From positions 1-10,374 of the forward strand of contig WTHW01000062.1 of assembly GCA_011526395.1 (NCBI GenBank): a stretch of DNA of 10,374 nucleotides. Direction: 5' to 3'. Every line of letters starts with the position of its first letter. Positions within the stretch are counted from its first letter, which is position 1. The notes below the pieces were generated by a model, which was not told where the DNA came from, made no database searches, and worked only from the letters and a program-made list of their open reading frames with translations. Below, piece after piece: positions 1-6,857 of the stretch. Source of the DNA: Alphaproteobacteria bacterium (GTDB lineage: Bacteria > Pseudomonadota > Alphaproteobacteria > Puniceispirillales > Puniceispirillaceae). Made by a program: the position numbers and the translations under genes.

Positions 1-95
1 ACATCATGCGCTAATATCTCCTCAATAGATATATCTTCAATCAGCCCTTTTTCAGACAGGCTGGTAAAAGCCATCATCACTTTTTTAATGCTCAT
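1..95 (-). CDS. 5' end of an unidentified minus-strand gene (partial)
   Basis: A minus-strand reading frame opens with ATG at 95-93 and stays open for 31 codons to the window edge. Its start is supported by an AGGA Shine-Dalgarno-like element (about 104-107 on the plus strand) some 8 bases upstream of the ATG. The visible peptide begins MSIKKVMMAF and continues with SLSEKG, then ISIEEILAHDV. The pattern of a small helix, a glycine turn and then 'S-x-E-E-I' loosely resembles the first helices of TetR-type DNA-binding domains, but it lacks the usual longer N-terminal lead and too little is visible to assign a family. It is divergent from the riboswitch-controlled operon, so it could encode a local regulator. 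That is a guess. Confidence 0.5.
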   Translation of the reverse strand, partial: MSIKKVMMAFTSLSEKGLIEDISIEEILAHD

Positions 96-146
96 CGTCT
101 CATCCTATTGGGATTTTTATCTGAACAGCCTTTTCTTTAAGATTCT

Positions 147-176
147 AGTCTATCATAGGCCAGCATATCGTGACAA
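147..176 (-). promoter_or_regulatory. possible promoter of the divergent minus-strand gene
   Basis: Read on the minus strand, TTGTCA (176-171) is followed after 18 bases by TAGACT (152-147), about 50 bases upstream of the ATG at 95. The match to sigma-70 consensus is 5/6 and 4/6. It overlaps the -35 proposed for the plus-strand operon. This is pattern matching only. Confidence 0.25.
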
Positions 177-198
177 TTTGATTTGATTATGCTAATCT
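170..198 (+). promoter_or_regulatory. possible promoter of the glycine riboswitch operon
   Basis: GTGACA (170-175, 5/6 match to TTGACA) lies upstream of an AT-rich block containing GCTAAT (191-196, 15-base spacer) and TAATCT (193-198, 17-base spacer). Neither -10 is strong. The location, just before the first riboswitch helix, is where the transcription start should be, and that is the main support. Confidence 0.35.
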
Positions 199-200
199 AT

Positions 201-410
201 CACCGCCTAAGACCACCTGTTGGGAGAGAGCTATCAAAAGATAGCCGCCGAAGGAGCAAAGCCTCAAGAAACTCTCAGGCAAATGAACCGCAAGGTGGTG
301 GGCAATCTGGAGAGTGGCCATAATATGGCCCACCGACGGGGAACGACTGAAACGCGCATGGCGCACTTTAGTCAAAAGCTCTCAGGTTCCATGACAGATG
401 AGGCATTGAC
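201..410 (+). ncRNA. tandem (two-aptamer) glycine riboswitch
   Basis: Two consecutive glycine aptamers can be folded by hand. Aptamer 1: P1 pairs ACCACCT (212-218) with AGGTGGT (293-299). P2 pairs GAGAG (224-228) with CTCTC (272-276). A hairpin GCTATC/GATAGC (230-235/240-245) follows, and the conserved GCCGAAGGAGCAA and CTCAGGCAAA core segments are present. Aptamer 2: P1 pairs ATCTG (305-309) with CAGAT (395-399), off by at most one base. P2 pairs GAGAG (310-314) with CTCTC (379-383). A GGCC/GGCC arm (316-319/327-330) and a GACT/AGTC arm (345-348/370-373) are present, as are the CCGACGGGGAACGACTGA and CTCTCAGGTTCC core segments. The leader GCCT (205-208) can pair with linker GGGC (300-303), as in the leader-linker kink-turn known for tandem glycine riboswitches. 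In this class glycine binding usually turns expression on, most often of glycine-cleavage genes. Here the next gene is a DadA-like dehydrogenase. Confidence 0.93.
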
Positions 411-415
411 CAGCT

Positions 416-454
416 GAGGGATGAGTGGGTGCAGGGCTACCTAAATCCTCTTTT
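416..454 (+). terminator. possible riboswitch expression platform (weak terminator hairpin)
   Basis: GAGG(G)AT (416-422) can pair with ATCCTC (445-450), with one bulged G and an inner GGT/ACC helix (428-430/439-441), followed by TTTT (451-454). A second GAGG at 400-403, just after the P1 helix of aptamer 2, could compete for CCTC (447-450). The U-run is short. An alternative is translational control, with CCTC masking the G-rich ribosome site at 474-478. Confidence 0.35.
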
Positions 455-483
455 ATGTTAATGCGTCTTTCATGGGGGTTTAT

Positions 484-1710
484 ATGAAAAAGATTGCAGT
501 TATCGGCGCAGGCATCACAGGCATGTCATCAGCTTTCACATTGGCCAATCGCGGCTATGATGTGACGATTTACGATAAAAACCGCTATGCGGCGATGGAA
601 ACATCATTTGCGAATGGCGGCCAGCTATCTGCCTCAAACGCAGAAGTCTGGACAAGATGGTCAACCATTTTCAAAGGCTTGAAATGGATGATGAAATCAG
701 ATGCGCCTCTTCTTGTGAATCCAAAACCATCTCTTCATAAATTTGGCTGGATGATGGAATTTATGTCCAATATCCCCAATTACGAATCAAACACCATCCG
801 CACCACCGAGATGGCGATCGCTTCTCGTGATTTCATGACACAGATGGCAGAAGAGGCTGGCATTGAATTTAACCGTGTGAATCAGGGTATCTTGCATTTT
901 TATGATGATGAAGCTGAATTCGCACATGCTCATGAAGTCTCAAAATTATTGGCCAAGGGCGGCTTGCCGCGCCAACGTCTGACCCCAGATGAGGTGCGCG
1001 CGATTGAGCCAACTATCAAATCTGATATCATTGGCGGCTATTACACAGATTCTGATTTCACAGGTGATATTCATAAATTCTCAACTGGCCTTGCCAAAGC
1101 GTGTGAGCGTCTTGGTGTCACCTTCTATTGGAATGAGGAAGTCACCAAATTAGCACCTAACAACGGCCAGCCACTTGTCACAAGCGCGCCTGAATCAGGC
1201 GAGGTGCGCACACAAAGCTATGATGGCATTGTGATTTGCGCTGGTGTGCGAAGCCGCAGCTTTGCATCGCAAGTTGGCGACAGGGTCAATATCTATCCAG
1301 TAAAGGGCTATTCAATCACTGTGCATCTCAATGATGAGACCTCACAAAAAGCAGCCCCATGGGTGAGCTTGCTAGATGATAAAGCCAAAATTGTCACAGC
1401 GCGTCTTGGCGCAGATCGCTTCCGCGTGGCAGGCACAGCTGAATTTAATGGCTATAACTACAATATCCGCTCTGACAGAATTGTCCCTTTAACCAAATGG
1501 GTTGAAAAAAACATGCCAGATGTGAATACAGAATATGTCACACCATGGGCAGGGCTTCGTCCGATGATGCCAAATATGATGCCGCGTATTGGACGTGGTA
1601 AAGCCAAGGGTATTTTCTATAATACAGGTCACGGGCATCTAGGCTGGACATTATCATGTGTCTCTGCCCATATGGTATCCGATATTATAACAGCGACAGA
1701 TAATCAGTGA
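484..1710 (+). CDS. dadA: DadA-type FAD-dependent D-amino acid dehydrogenase
   Basis: This 408-residue flavoprotein would oxidatively deaminate an amino acid to the 2-oxo acid and ammonia, passing electrons to the respiratory chain. The N-terminal Rossmann motif GAGITG (residues 8-13) with the acidic residue D31 binds FAD. ETSFANGGQL (39-48) is the second signature of DadA proteins. YPVKGYS in the middle, GLRPMMP (357-363) and NTGHGHLGW (380-388) close the FAD and substrate site, all as in E. coli DadA (432 residues). The start at 484 is preferred over an in-frame ATG at 472 because the family begins at MKKIAVIGAG and a G-run (474-478) lies 5 bases upstream. The gene directly follows the glycine riboswitch, so expression should respond to glycine. 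The substrate could be D-alanine, another D-amino acid, or possibly glycine or sarcosine. The family is secure and the substrate is not. The stop is 7 bases before pyrC, implying co-transcription. Confidence 0.9.
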   Translation: MKKIAVIGAGITGMSSAFTLANRGYDVTIYDKNRYAAMETSFANGGQLSASNAEVWTRWSTIFKGLKWMMKSDAPLLVNPKPSLHKFGWMMEFMSNIPNYESNTIRTTEMAIASRDFMTQMAEEAGIEFNRVNQGILHFYDDEAEFAHAHEVSKLLAKGGLPRQRLTPDEVRAIEPTIKSDIIGGYYTDSDFTGDIHKFSTGLAKACERLGVTFYWNEEVTKLAPNNGQPLVTSAPESGEVRTQSYDGIVICAGVRSRSFASQVGDRVNIYPVKGYSITVHLNDETSQKAAPWVSLLDDKAKIVTARLGADRFRVAGTAEFNGYNYNIRSDRIVPLTKWVEKNMPDVNTEYVTPWAGLRPMMPNMMPRIGRGKAKGIFYNTGHGHLGWTLSCVSAHMVSDIITATDNQ

Positions 1711-1717
1711 GGCATCC

Positions 1718-2758
1718 ATGACACATATCACCATCAAACGTCCCGATGATTGGCACGTCCATCTGCGTGATGGTGATATGTTAAAAGCTGTCTTGCCGCA
1801 CACTGCCAAAGATTTTGGCCGTGCGATTATCATGCCAAATCTCGTGCCGCCTGTGACAACAAGCGCGATGGCACAGGCCTATCGTGACAGGATTTTATCT
1901 GCCTTGCCAGACGGGGCTGATTTCAATCCATTGATGGTCCTATACCTCACCGAAGATACAGACCCAGCTGATGTGCGCGCTGGTTTCGAATCAGGGCTTG
2001 TGACTGCTGTGAAATTATACCCTGCTGGTGCGACAACCAATTCTGCCAGCGGTGTGCGCAATATGGACAAGGTGATGCCAGTCCTAGAGGTGATGGCCGA
2101 AATTGGCATGCCTTTATGTGTTCATGGCGAGGTGACAGATTCTGACATTGATATCTTTGATCGCGAGGCTGTCTTTATAGACAGGGTGCTGGACCCGCTT
2201 GGCCGCCGCTTGCCTGAATTGCGTGTTGTGGCAGAGCATATCACAACAAAACAAGCTGTTGATTATATCGCGCAAGCAAGCCGCGCACTTGCCGCCACCA
2301 TTACAACACATCATCTGATGATCAATCGCAATGCCATGCTAGCAGGTGGTATCAAGCCTCATTATTATTGCTTGCCAGTGGCAAAGCGTGAAATGCATCG
2401 CAAAGCCCTTGTTGCCGCCGCTATCTCAGGCGATCCCCGCTTTTTCCTTGGCACTGATTCTGCCCCTCATACAGATCCAAATAAACTGCAAGAATGCGGC
2501 TGTGCTGGCATTTTCACAGCGCCAAATACAATGGCATGCCTTGCCCAGATTTTCGAAGATGAAGACGCGCTAGACAAGCTAGAAGGCTTTACCAGCTTGC
2601 ATGGCCCAGCTTTTTACCGCCTGCCAGTGAATGACGCTGAAATGGTTCTATCACGCAGTGATAGCCCTGTCACATTCCCTGACAGAATCGAGACAGGCGA
2701 GGGGCCAGTGACTATCTTTGACCCCATGCGCCCGATTTACTGGCAGGTATCATCATAA
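1718..2758 (+). CDS. pyrC: dihydroorotase, class II (E. coli PyrC type)
   Basis: This enzyme cyclises N-carbamoyl-aspartate to dihydroorotate, the third step of UMP synthesis, in the cytoplasm. At 346 residues it matches the 348 of E. coli PyrC. The binuclear zinc site is complete: H13 and H15 in DWHVHLRDG (11-19), the lysine to be carbamylated, K99, in VTAVKLYPAG, H136 in CVHGE, H174 in AEHITT, and the catalytic D247 in GTDSAPH with H251. R17 and N41 are the substrate-binding residues, and T106-T107 form the mobile loop. It is therefore expected to be active, unlike the pseudo-DHOase partners of aspartate transcarbamoylase. The start at 1718 follows a GTGAGG element (1707-1712) that overlaps the dadA stop. 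A 70-base gap separates it from potF. Confidence 0.96.
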   Translation: MTHITIKRPDDWHVHLRDGDMLKAVLPHTAKDFGRAIIMPNLVPPVTTSAMAQAYRDRILSALPDGADFNPLMVLYLTEDTDPADVRAGFESGLVTAVKLYPAGATTNSASGVRNMDKVMPVLEVMAEIGMPLCVHGEVTDSDIDIFDREAVFIDRVLDPLGRRLPELRVVAEHITTKQAVDYIAQASRALAATITTHHLMINRNAMLAGGIKPHYYCLPVAKREMHRKALVAAAISGDPRFFLGTDSAPHTDPNKLQECGCAGIFTAPNTMACLAQIFEDEDALDKLEGFTSLHGPAFYRLPVNDAEMVLSRSDSPVTFPDRIETGEGPVTIFDPMRPIYWQVSS

Positions 2759-2814
2759 AATCACTTTATGCCTGCGCAAAAGATGATTAAGCTGAAATTA
2801 AGTATTGTTTTTGT

Positions 2815-2822
2815 AAGGGAGG
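2815..2822 (+). promoter_or_regulatory. strong ribosome binding site of potF
   Basis: AAGGGAGG, with core GGAGG at 2818-2822, sits 6 bases before the ATG at 2829. It is among the best Shine-Dalgarno sequences in the window, fitting the usual need for the binding protein in excess over the membrane components. It decides the start at 2829 over the in-frame ATG at 2841. Confidence 0.7.
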
Positions 2823-2828
2823 AAACAA

Positions 2829-3926
2829 ATGCAAGTCTCTATGTTACGCGCTTTGGCGGCGGCAGGCCTTGTTGCTGGCGCCAGCACAACAGCATTCGCA
2901 AGTGGCGAGCTGAATATCTATAACTGGTCAGATTATATCGCCGAAGATACAATCGCGAATTTCGAAGCAGAGACAGGCATCAAGGTTGTCTATGATGTTT
3001 ATGATTCAAACGAAGTTCTAGAAGCCAAAATGCTAGCTGGCTCATCTGGCTATGATTTGGTTGTCCCAACAGCTGACTTCCTCGCACGCGGTCTTGAAGC
3101 TGGCGCCTATGGCACAATGGACCTCAGCCGCCTGCAAAATGTCGGCAACCAGAACCCAGCCATTCAGGGTGAGGCAAATGGCATGGTCGGCCGTGATGAT
3201 GCTGGCCTTGTTTATATGTGGGGTACCACAGGTGTGGCTTATAACGCAGATAAAGTCGCAGAGCGTCTTGGTGATGATGCCCCAACAAATAGCTGGGCAC
3301 TTATCCTAGACCCACAATATGCTTCTAAGCTTGCTGATTGCGGCATTGCGATTTTGGATGCTCCAACAGATGTTCTACCGAACGTGATGGCCTATCTTGG
3401 TAAAGATGGCACATCAACAAATGCAGATGATATCAAAGCGGCAGGTGAAGTGCTAAATGCTGTGCGCCCATATTTGCGCTATATCCATTCATCACAGTCA
3501 ATCAATGATATCGCCAATGGCGATATTTGTGCGGCTATCATGTGGTCAGGTGATGCTTTCCAAGCGGCCTATCGCGCAGAAGAAGCTGAAAATGGTCAGG
3601 TGATTGAATATGTCATCCCAGATGAAGGCACAAATATGTGGTTTGATATGATGGCATTGCCTGTGGATGCCAAAAATGTCGATAACGCCTATAAATTCAT
3701 GGATTACATGATGCGCCCAGAAGTCGCGGCCAATAACGTGAATTATGTATGGTATGCCAGCGGCAATATCGCGGCGAACCCTCTAATTGACGAGGAAGTT
3801 TTGACACATCCTGGCATCTACCCAACAGATGCGGCAAAGGCAAAGCTGTTTGTTGTGCCTGCCTATGATGCCAAAACAGACCGCGTGATTAACCGCACAT
3901 GGTCACGTTTCACAGCTGGTAACTAA
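2829..3926 (+). CDS. potF: periplasmic polyamine (putrescine-type) binding protein of an ABC transporter
   Basis: A 365-residue solute-binding protein that captures putrescine or a related cation in the periplasm and delivers it to PotHI. A Sec signal peptide spans about residues 1-24 with an AFA|S cleavage site. The mature part begins with the family hallmark IYNWSDYIAEDT (30-41) and continues with YDVYDSNEVLEAKMLAG, HSSQSINDIANGD and DPxxxDRVxxRxW-like C-terminal residues, all very close to E. coli PotF (370 residues). Pocket residues equivalent to PotF W37, S38, D39, W244, D247 and D278 are kept as W33, S34, D35, W239, D242 and D273. Others differ: PotF S85, S87, E185 and F276 appear as T81, D83, D181 and W271, which could shift the ligand (equivalences recalled, not aligned). 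A strong ribosome site precedes it, and potG starts 25 bases after its stop. Confidence 0.93.
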   Translation: MQVSMLRALAAAGLVAGASTTAFASGELNIYNWSDYIAEDTIANFEAETGIKVVYDVYDSNEVLEAKMLAGSSGYDLVVPTADFLARGLEAGAYGTMDLSRLQNVGNQNPAIQGEANGMVGRDDAGLVYMWGTTGVAYNADKVAERLGDDAPTNSWALILDPQYASKLADCGIAILDAPTDVLPNVMAYLGKDGTSTNADDIKAAGEVLNAVRPYLRYIHSSQSINDIANGDICAAIMWSGDAFQAAYRAEEAENGQVIEYVIPDEGTNMWFDMMALPVDAKNVDNAYKFMDYMMRPEVAANNVNYVWYASGNIAANPLIDEEVLTHPGIYPTDAAKAKLFVVPAYDAKTDRVINRTWSRFTAGN

Positions 3927-3951
3927 TCCTAGCCAAAGGACTGTTACAAGC

Positions 3952-5031
3952 GTGGCACCATTTGTAAAAATCTCTGAAATCACCAAGCGCTTTGGTGATT
4001 TCATTGCTGTTGATACGCTCTCTCTTGATATTGAAAAGGGGGCGTTATTTTGCCTTTTGGGCGGCTCTGGCTGTGGCAAGACGACCTTGCTTCGCATGCT
4101 AGCTGGCCTTGAGACCCCCACATCAGGCACAATTGAAATTGATGGTCATGATATGTCAGGCGTTCATCCTGCTGACAGACCTGTCAATTATATGTTCCAA
4201 AATTACGCCCTGTTCCCGCATATGAGCGTTGCTAAAAATATTGGGTATGGCTTGGCGCGCGCTGGCATCTCTGGCGCAGACTATGATGACCGCATTGCGC
4301 AGATGCTAAAATTGGTGCGCCTTGAGGGCTTTGGTCATCGCAAACCAGACCAGCTATCAGGCGGGCAAAAACAGCGTGTTGCGCTGGCGCGCGCTCTTGC
4401 TCGTCGTCCCAAATTATTATTATTGGACGAGCCTTTGGCCGCTTTGGATAAAAAACTGCGCGAAGATACACAATTTGAGCTTGTGAATATCCAAGAAGAT
4501 CTTGGCACCACTTTTGTGGTTGTCACACATGACCAAGAAGAGGCCATGTCTATCGGCTCTCAAATTGGCGTAATGGATGCTGGCAAGCTTGTCCAAACAG
4601 GCACACCGCAATCTTTATATGATGCGCCAAAATCGAAATTCATGGCTGATTTTCTTGGCTCTGTCAGCTTCCTGCCAGCCACAATCAAAACAGCCTCATC
4701 ATCCAAAATCACTGCCACAGGCCTGATTGATTTCACTGCCCTGCCAGCACAAGATTTTGCCAAAGGTGATAAGGTTACCATCGCCTTGCGACCAGAGAAA
4801 ATAAACCTCTCAAGAGGAGATGCCAAAGGCGCAAACCAGATGATGGTCACAATCGAAGAGCTTGGCTATCTTGGCTCTGTGACACATGTGCGTGCGCGTA
4901 CAACAGATGGGACGATGATTAAAATCTTACTCTCAAATCGCAGACGCACCCAAGATGCTTTCACATGGGATGAACAGGTCGTGGCAAGCTTTGATCCTCA
5001 AGATGTCATCCTCTTGCCAGAGGATAGCTAG
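3952..5031 (+). CDS. potG: ABC transporter ATPase, polyamine type
   Basis: A 359-residue cytoplasmic ATPase that powers uptake through PotHI. The nucleotide-binding domain fills about residues 5-235: Walker A GGSGCGKTT (37-45), Q-loop Q83 in MFQNYALFPH, signature LSGGQKQR (135-142), Walker B LLLLDEP (155-161, with catalytic E160) and switch H193 in VTHDQEEAMS. A TOBE-type regulatory domain follows at about 250-355, with the RPEKINL motif. All catalytic residues are intact. E. coli PotG has 377 residues. The start is a GTG: no ATG exists between the upstream stop and the conserved N-terminus, and AAAGGA (3935-3940) lies 11 bases upstream, a rather long spacing. The stop is 3 bases before potH, so the two are translationally linked. 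Confidence 0.94.
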   Translation: MAPFVKISEITKRFGDFIAVDTLSLDIEKGALFCLLGGSGCGKTTLLRMLAGLETPTSGTIEIDGHDMSGVHPADRPVNYMFQNYALFPHMSVAKNIGYGLARAGISGADYDDRIAQMLKLVRLEGFGHRKPDQLSGGQKQRVALARALARRPKLLLLDEPLAALDKKLREDTQFELVNIQEDLGTTFVVVTHDQEEAMSIGSQIGVMDAGKLVQTGTPQSLYDAPKSKFMADFLGSVSFLPATIKTASSSKITATGLIDFTALPAQDFAKGDKVTIALRPEKINLSRGDAKGANQMMVTIEELGYLGSVTHVRARTTDGTMIKILLSNRRRTQDAFTWDEQVVASFDPQDVILLPEDS

Positions 5032-5034
5032 GAG

Positions 5035-5982
5035 ATGGCAGAGCTAACGCCACCCGCCTCATCACACTCTGCTTTGCGCCGCATAGCTGCCTCTTATGGT
5101 AAATGGCTTGTTATTGGCTTGCCATTATTATGGCTGTTTGTCTTTTTCCTTGTCCCTTTGCTTGAGATGGCACAGGTCTCATTTACCGAAGCGCGGCGCG
5201 GTATCCCGCCTTTTAAACCCTTATGGGGCTTTGATGAGGATGGGTTTTTTACCAATTTCAATTTCGAAAATTACGGCCTCATCATTGAATATGCTGATGA
5301 TTATATCGGGCCAGCCATTAACTCTGTGCGCATTGCGTTTTTTGCCACATTGATCTGTTTGCTCTTTGCCTATCCGATGGCTTATTGGATTGCTAGAACT
5401 GACGAGCGTACACGCCTTATCCTTCTTATCCTTGTCCTTCTTCCCTTTTGGACGTCCAGCCTGCTGCGCATGTATGCGCTTATCGGCTTGCTTAATCCAA
5501 ATGGGTTTGTGAATGCTGTTTTGATGTGGCTTGGCATTATCGAGAACCCTATCAAGCTGATGCAAACAGAATTCTCAGTCTATATGGGCATGTTGCTGAC
5601 CTATTTGCCTTTGATGATATTGCCACTTTACGCCACGCTGACACGCCTTGATCAGACTTTGAACGAGGCGGCGGCTGATTTGGGCGCAAACTCATTTACC
5701 ATCTTCACAACCATCACCTTGCCTCTATCTCTGCCTGGCATTATCGCTGGCTGTCTGCTTGTCTTTATTCCTGCTGTTGGTGAATTTGTGATACCAGCGC
5801 TTTTGGGTGGGCCTGACCAGCTGATGCTTGGCAAGGTCTTATGGACAGAATTTTTCCGCAATCGTGATTGGCCAGTGGCCTCTGCCATTGCCCTCATTTT
5901 GATGATAATTGTCACAGGGCCTATCATCTATATGCGCCATGTCGACAGGCTCGGTGACGAGACAAGCGAGGAGGGCGCATAA
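5035..5982 (+). CDS. potH: ABC transporter permease, PotH/PotB family
   Basis: A 315-residue inner-membrane permease (E. coli PotH has 317), one half of the polyamine translocation channel. Hydrophobic segments are visible at about residues 23-43, 97-118, 127-150, 183-203, 234-258 and 282-301, giving six helices with a large periplasmic loop (about 44-95) after the first. The EAA coupling motif, EAAADLGANS and onward to the following LPLSLPG (211-235), contacts the ATPase. The start at 5035 has AGAGG (5020-5024) ten bases upstream inside the end of potG. AGGAG also directly abuts the ATG but is too close to serve. Its stop is one base before the potI start, typical of permease pairs made by coupled translation. 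Confidence 0.94.
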   Translation: MAELTPPASSHSALRRIAASYGKWLVIGLPLLWLFVFFLVPLLEMAQVSFTEARRGIPPFKPLWGFDEDGFFTNFNFENYGLIIEYADDYIGPAINSVRIAFFATLICLLFAYPMAYWIARTDERTRLILLILVLLPFWTSSLLRMYALIGLLNPNGFVNAVLMWLGIIENPIKLMQTEFSVYMGMLLTYLPLMILPLYATLTRLDQTLNEAAADLGANSFTIFTTITLPLSLPGIIAGCLLVFIPAVGEFVIPALLGGPDQLMLGKVLWTEFFRNRDWPVASAIALILMIIVTGPIIYMRHVDRLGDETSEEGA

Positions 5983-5983
5983 G

Positions 5984-6784
5984 ATGGTACGATCCGTTCC
6001 CTTGCTTTTTGTGATTTTGGGCATCACAGCCTTATTGCTGTTATATATCCCTGTGCTGGTGATGATTGCCTTCAGCTTCAATGCTGGCAAGTTATCATCT
6101 GTCTGGTCTGGCTTTTCTGTGAAATGGTATGGCGCCCTGCTTGAAAATGAAGCTTTATTGGCCGCCTTGGCTAAATCATTGTTCATCGCTGGCATGGCGG
6201 CAACGCTTTCAACTATCTTTGGCATCCTCATTGCCACAGCCTTTGTGCGCTTTGGCAGGTTCCGCGCCCGCCTTCTACTCAGCGCCCTTGCCTCAGCCCC
6301 TCTTGTTATCCCTGAGGTTGTGATGGGTCTATCCATGCTCCTACTTTTCATCGGCATGGAAAAACTCACAGGCTGGCCATCAGGCAGGGGACTTGATACC
6401 ATCATCATTGCTCATGCCACATTCGGCATGTGTTTTGCCGCTGTTGTTATCCAAGCACGCTTGCGCCAATTTGACAGATCTCTTGAAGAGGCTGCCTCTG
6501 ATCTTGGTGCGCGCCAGCCCTTTATTTTCTTCTCAGTGACATTGCCTCTAATTGCCCCTGCGATTTTATCAGCATGGCTTCTCACCTTCACACTCAGCTT
6601 TGATGATTTGGTGATTGCCAGCTTCGTCAGCGGGCCAGGCTCATCTACTTTGCCGATTGTGATATTCTCCAAAGTCAGGCTTGGCGTCACACCAGAAATC
6701 AATGCCATTGCGACCTTGATGATTGTCATTATTGGGGTGGGCGTCACAGCTGGCGCCTTGCTTATGGGACGCAAAAAGCCATAG
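5984..6784 (+). CDS. potI: ABC transporter permease, PotI/PotC family
   Basis: A 266-residue inner-membrane permease (E. coli PotI has 281), the second half of the channel. Hydrophobic segments occur at about residues 6-30, 63-88, 97-125, 138-157, 190-214 and 241-262. The EAA loop EEAASDLGAR (168-177) followed by FFSVTLPLIAP (182-192) contacts PotG. FSFNAGK near residues 30-36 is typical of PotC/PotI proteins. I chose ATG 5984 because GAGGAGGG (5968-5975) lies 8 bases upstream and the family starts near its first membrane helix. An in-frame ATG at 5909 would add 25 polar residues encoded by the end of potH in another frame. A 73-base gap precedes pyrE. Confidence 0.93.
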   Translation: MVRSVPLLFVILGITALLLLYIPVLVMIAFSFNAGKLSSVWSGFSVKWYGALLENEALLAALAKSLFIAGMAATLSTIFGILIATAFVRFGRFRARLLLSALASAPLVIPEVVMGLSMLLLFIGMEKLTGWPSGRGLDTIIIAHATFGMCFAAVVIQARLRQFDRSLEEAASDLGARQPFIFFSVTLPLIAPAILSAWLLTFTLSFDDLVIASFVSGPGSSTLPIVIFSKVRLGVTPEINAIATLMIVIIGVGVTAGALLMGRKKP

Positions 6785-6857
6785 CTTTTACGAAGTCGTT
6801 GCGGTACTAATTGGCGAAAGCCACGCGCTAAAAGTTCAAAAAGAAAGATTAAGAGTT

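Noticed and set aside
187..417. Short open frames on both strands across 187-417
   Set aside because: They lie entirely within the glycine riboswitch, have no ribosome site, and their composition is explained by the RNA structure.
472..483. Upstream in-frame ATG for the dadA-like gene
   Set aside because: It adds four residues before the conserved MKKIAVIGAG start and would put the only G-rich ribosome site inside the coding sequence.
2759..2828. 70-base gap between pyrC and potF considered for a terminator or promoter
   Set aside because: It is AT-rich, with no GC-rich hairpin and no convincing -35/-10 pair. Only the strong ribosome site at its end can be supported.
5909..5983. Longer start for potI inside potH
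   Set aside because: The added 25 residues are polar and unlike the family, and a near-ideal GAGGAGGG site serves ATG 5984.
5839..6408. 189-codon minus-strand open frame opposite potH/potI
   Set aside because: It is antisense to two well-supported permease genes, its product resembles no family I recognise, and codon bias on the plus strand explains the lack of stops.
6723..6857. Longer start for pyrE inside potI
   Set aside because: The extra 45 residues are a shadow of potI plus the intergenic gap and do not resemble PyrE. ATG 6858 gives the normal length.
6785..6857. 73-base gap before pyrE considered for an internal promoter
   Set aside because: TTGCGG (6799-6804) and TTGGCG (6811-6816) have no acceptable -10 at the right distance, and no terminator hairpin is visible.
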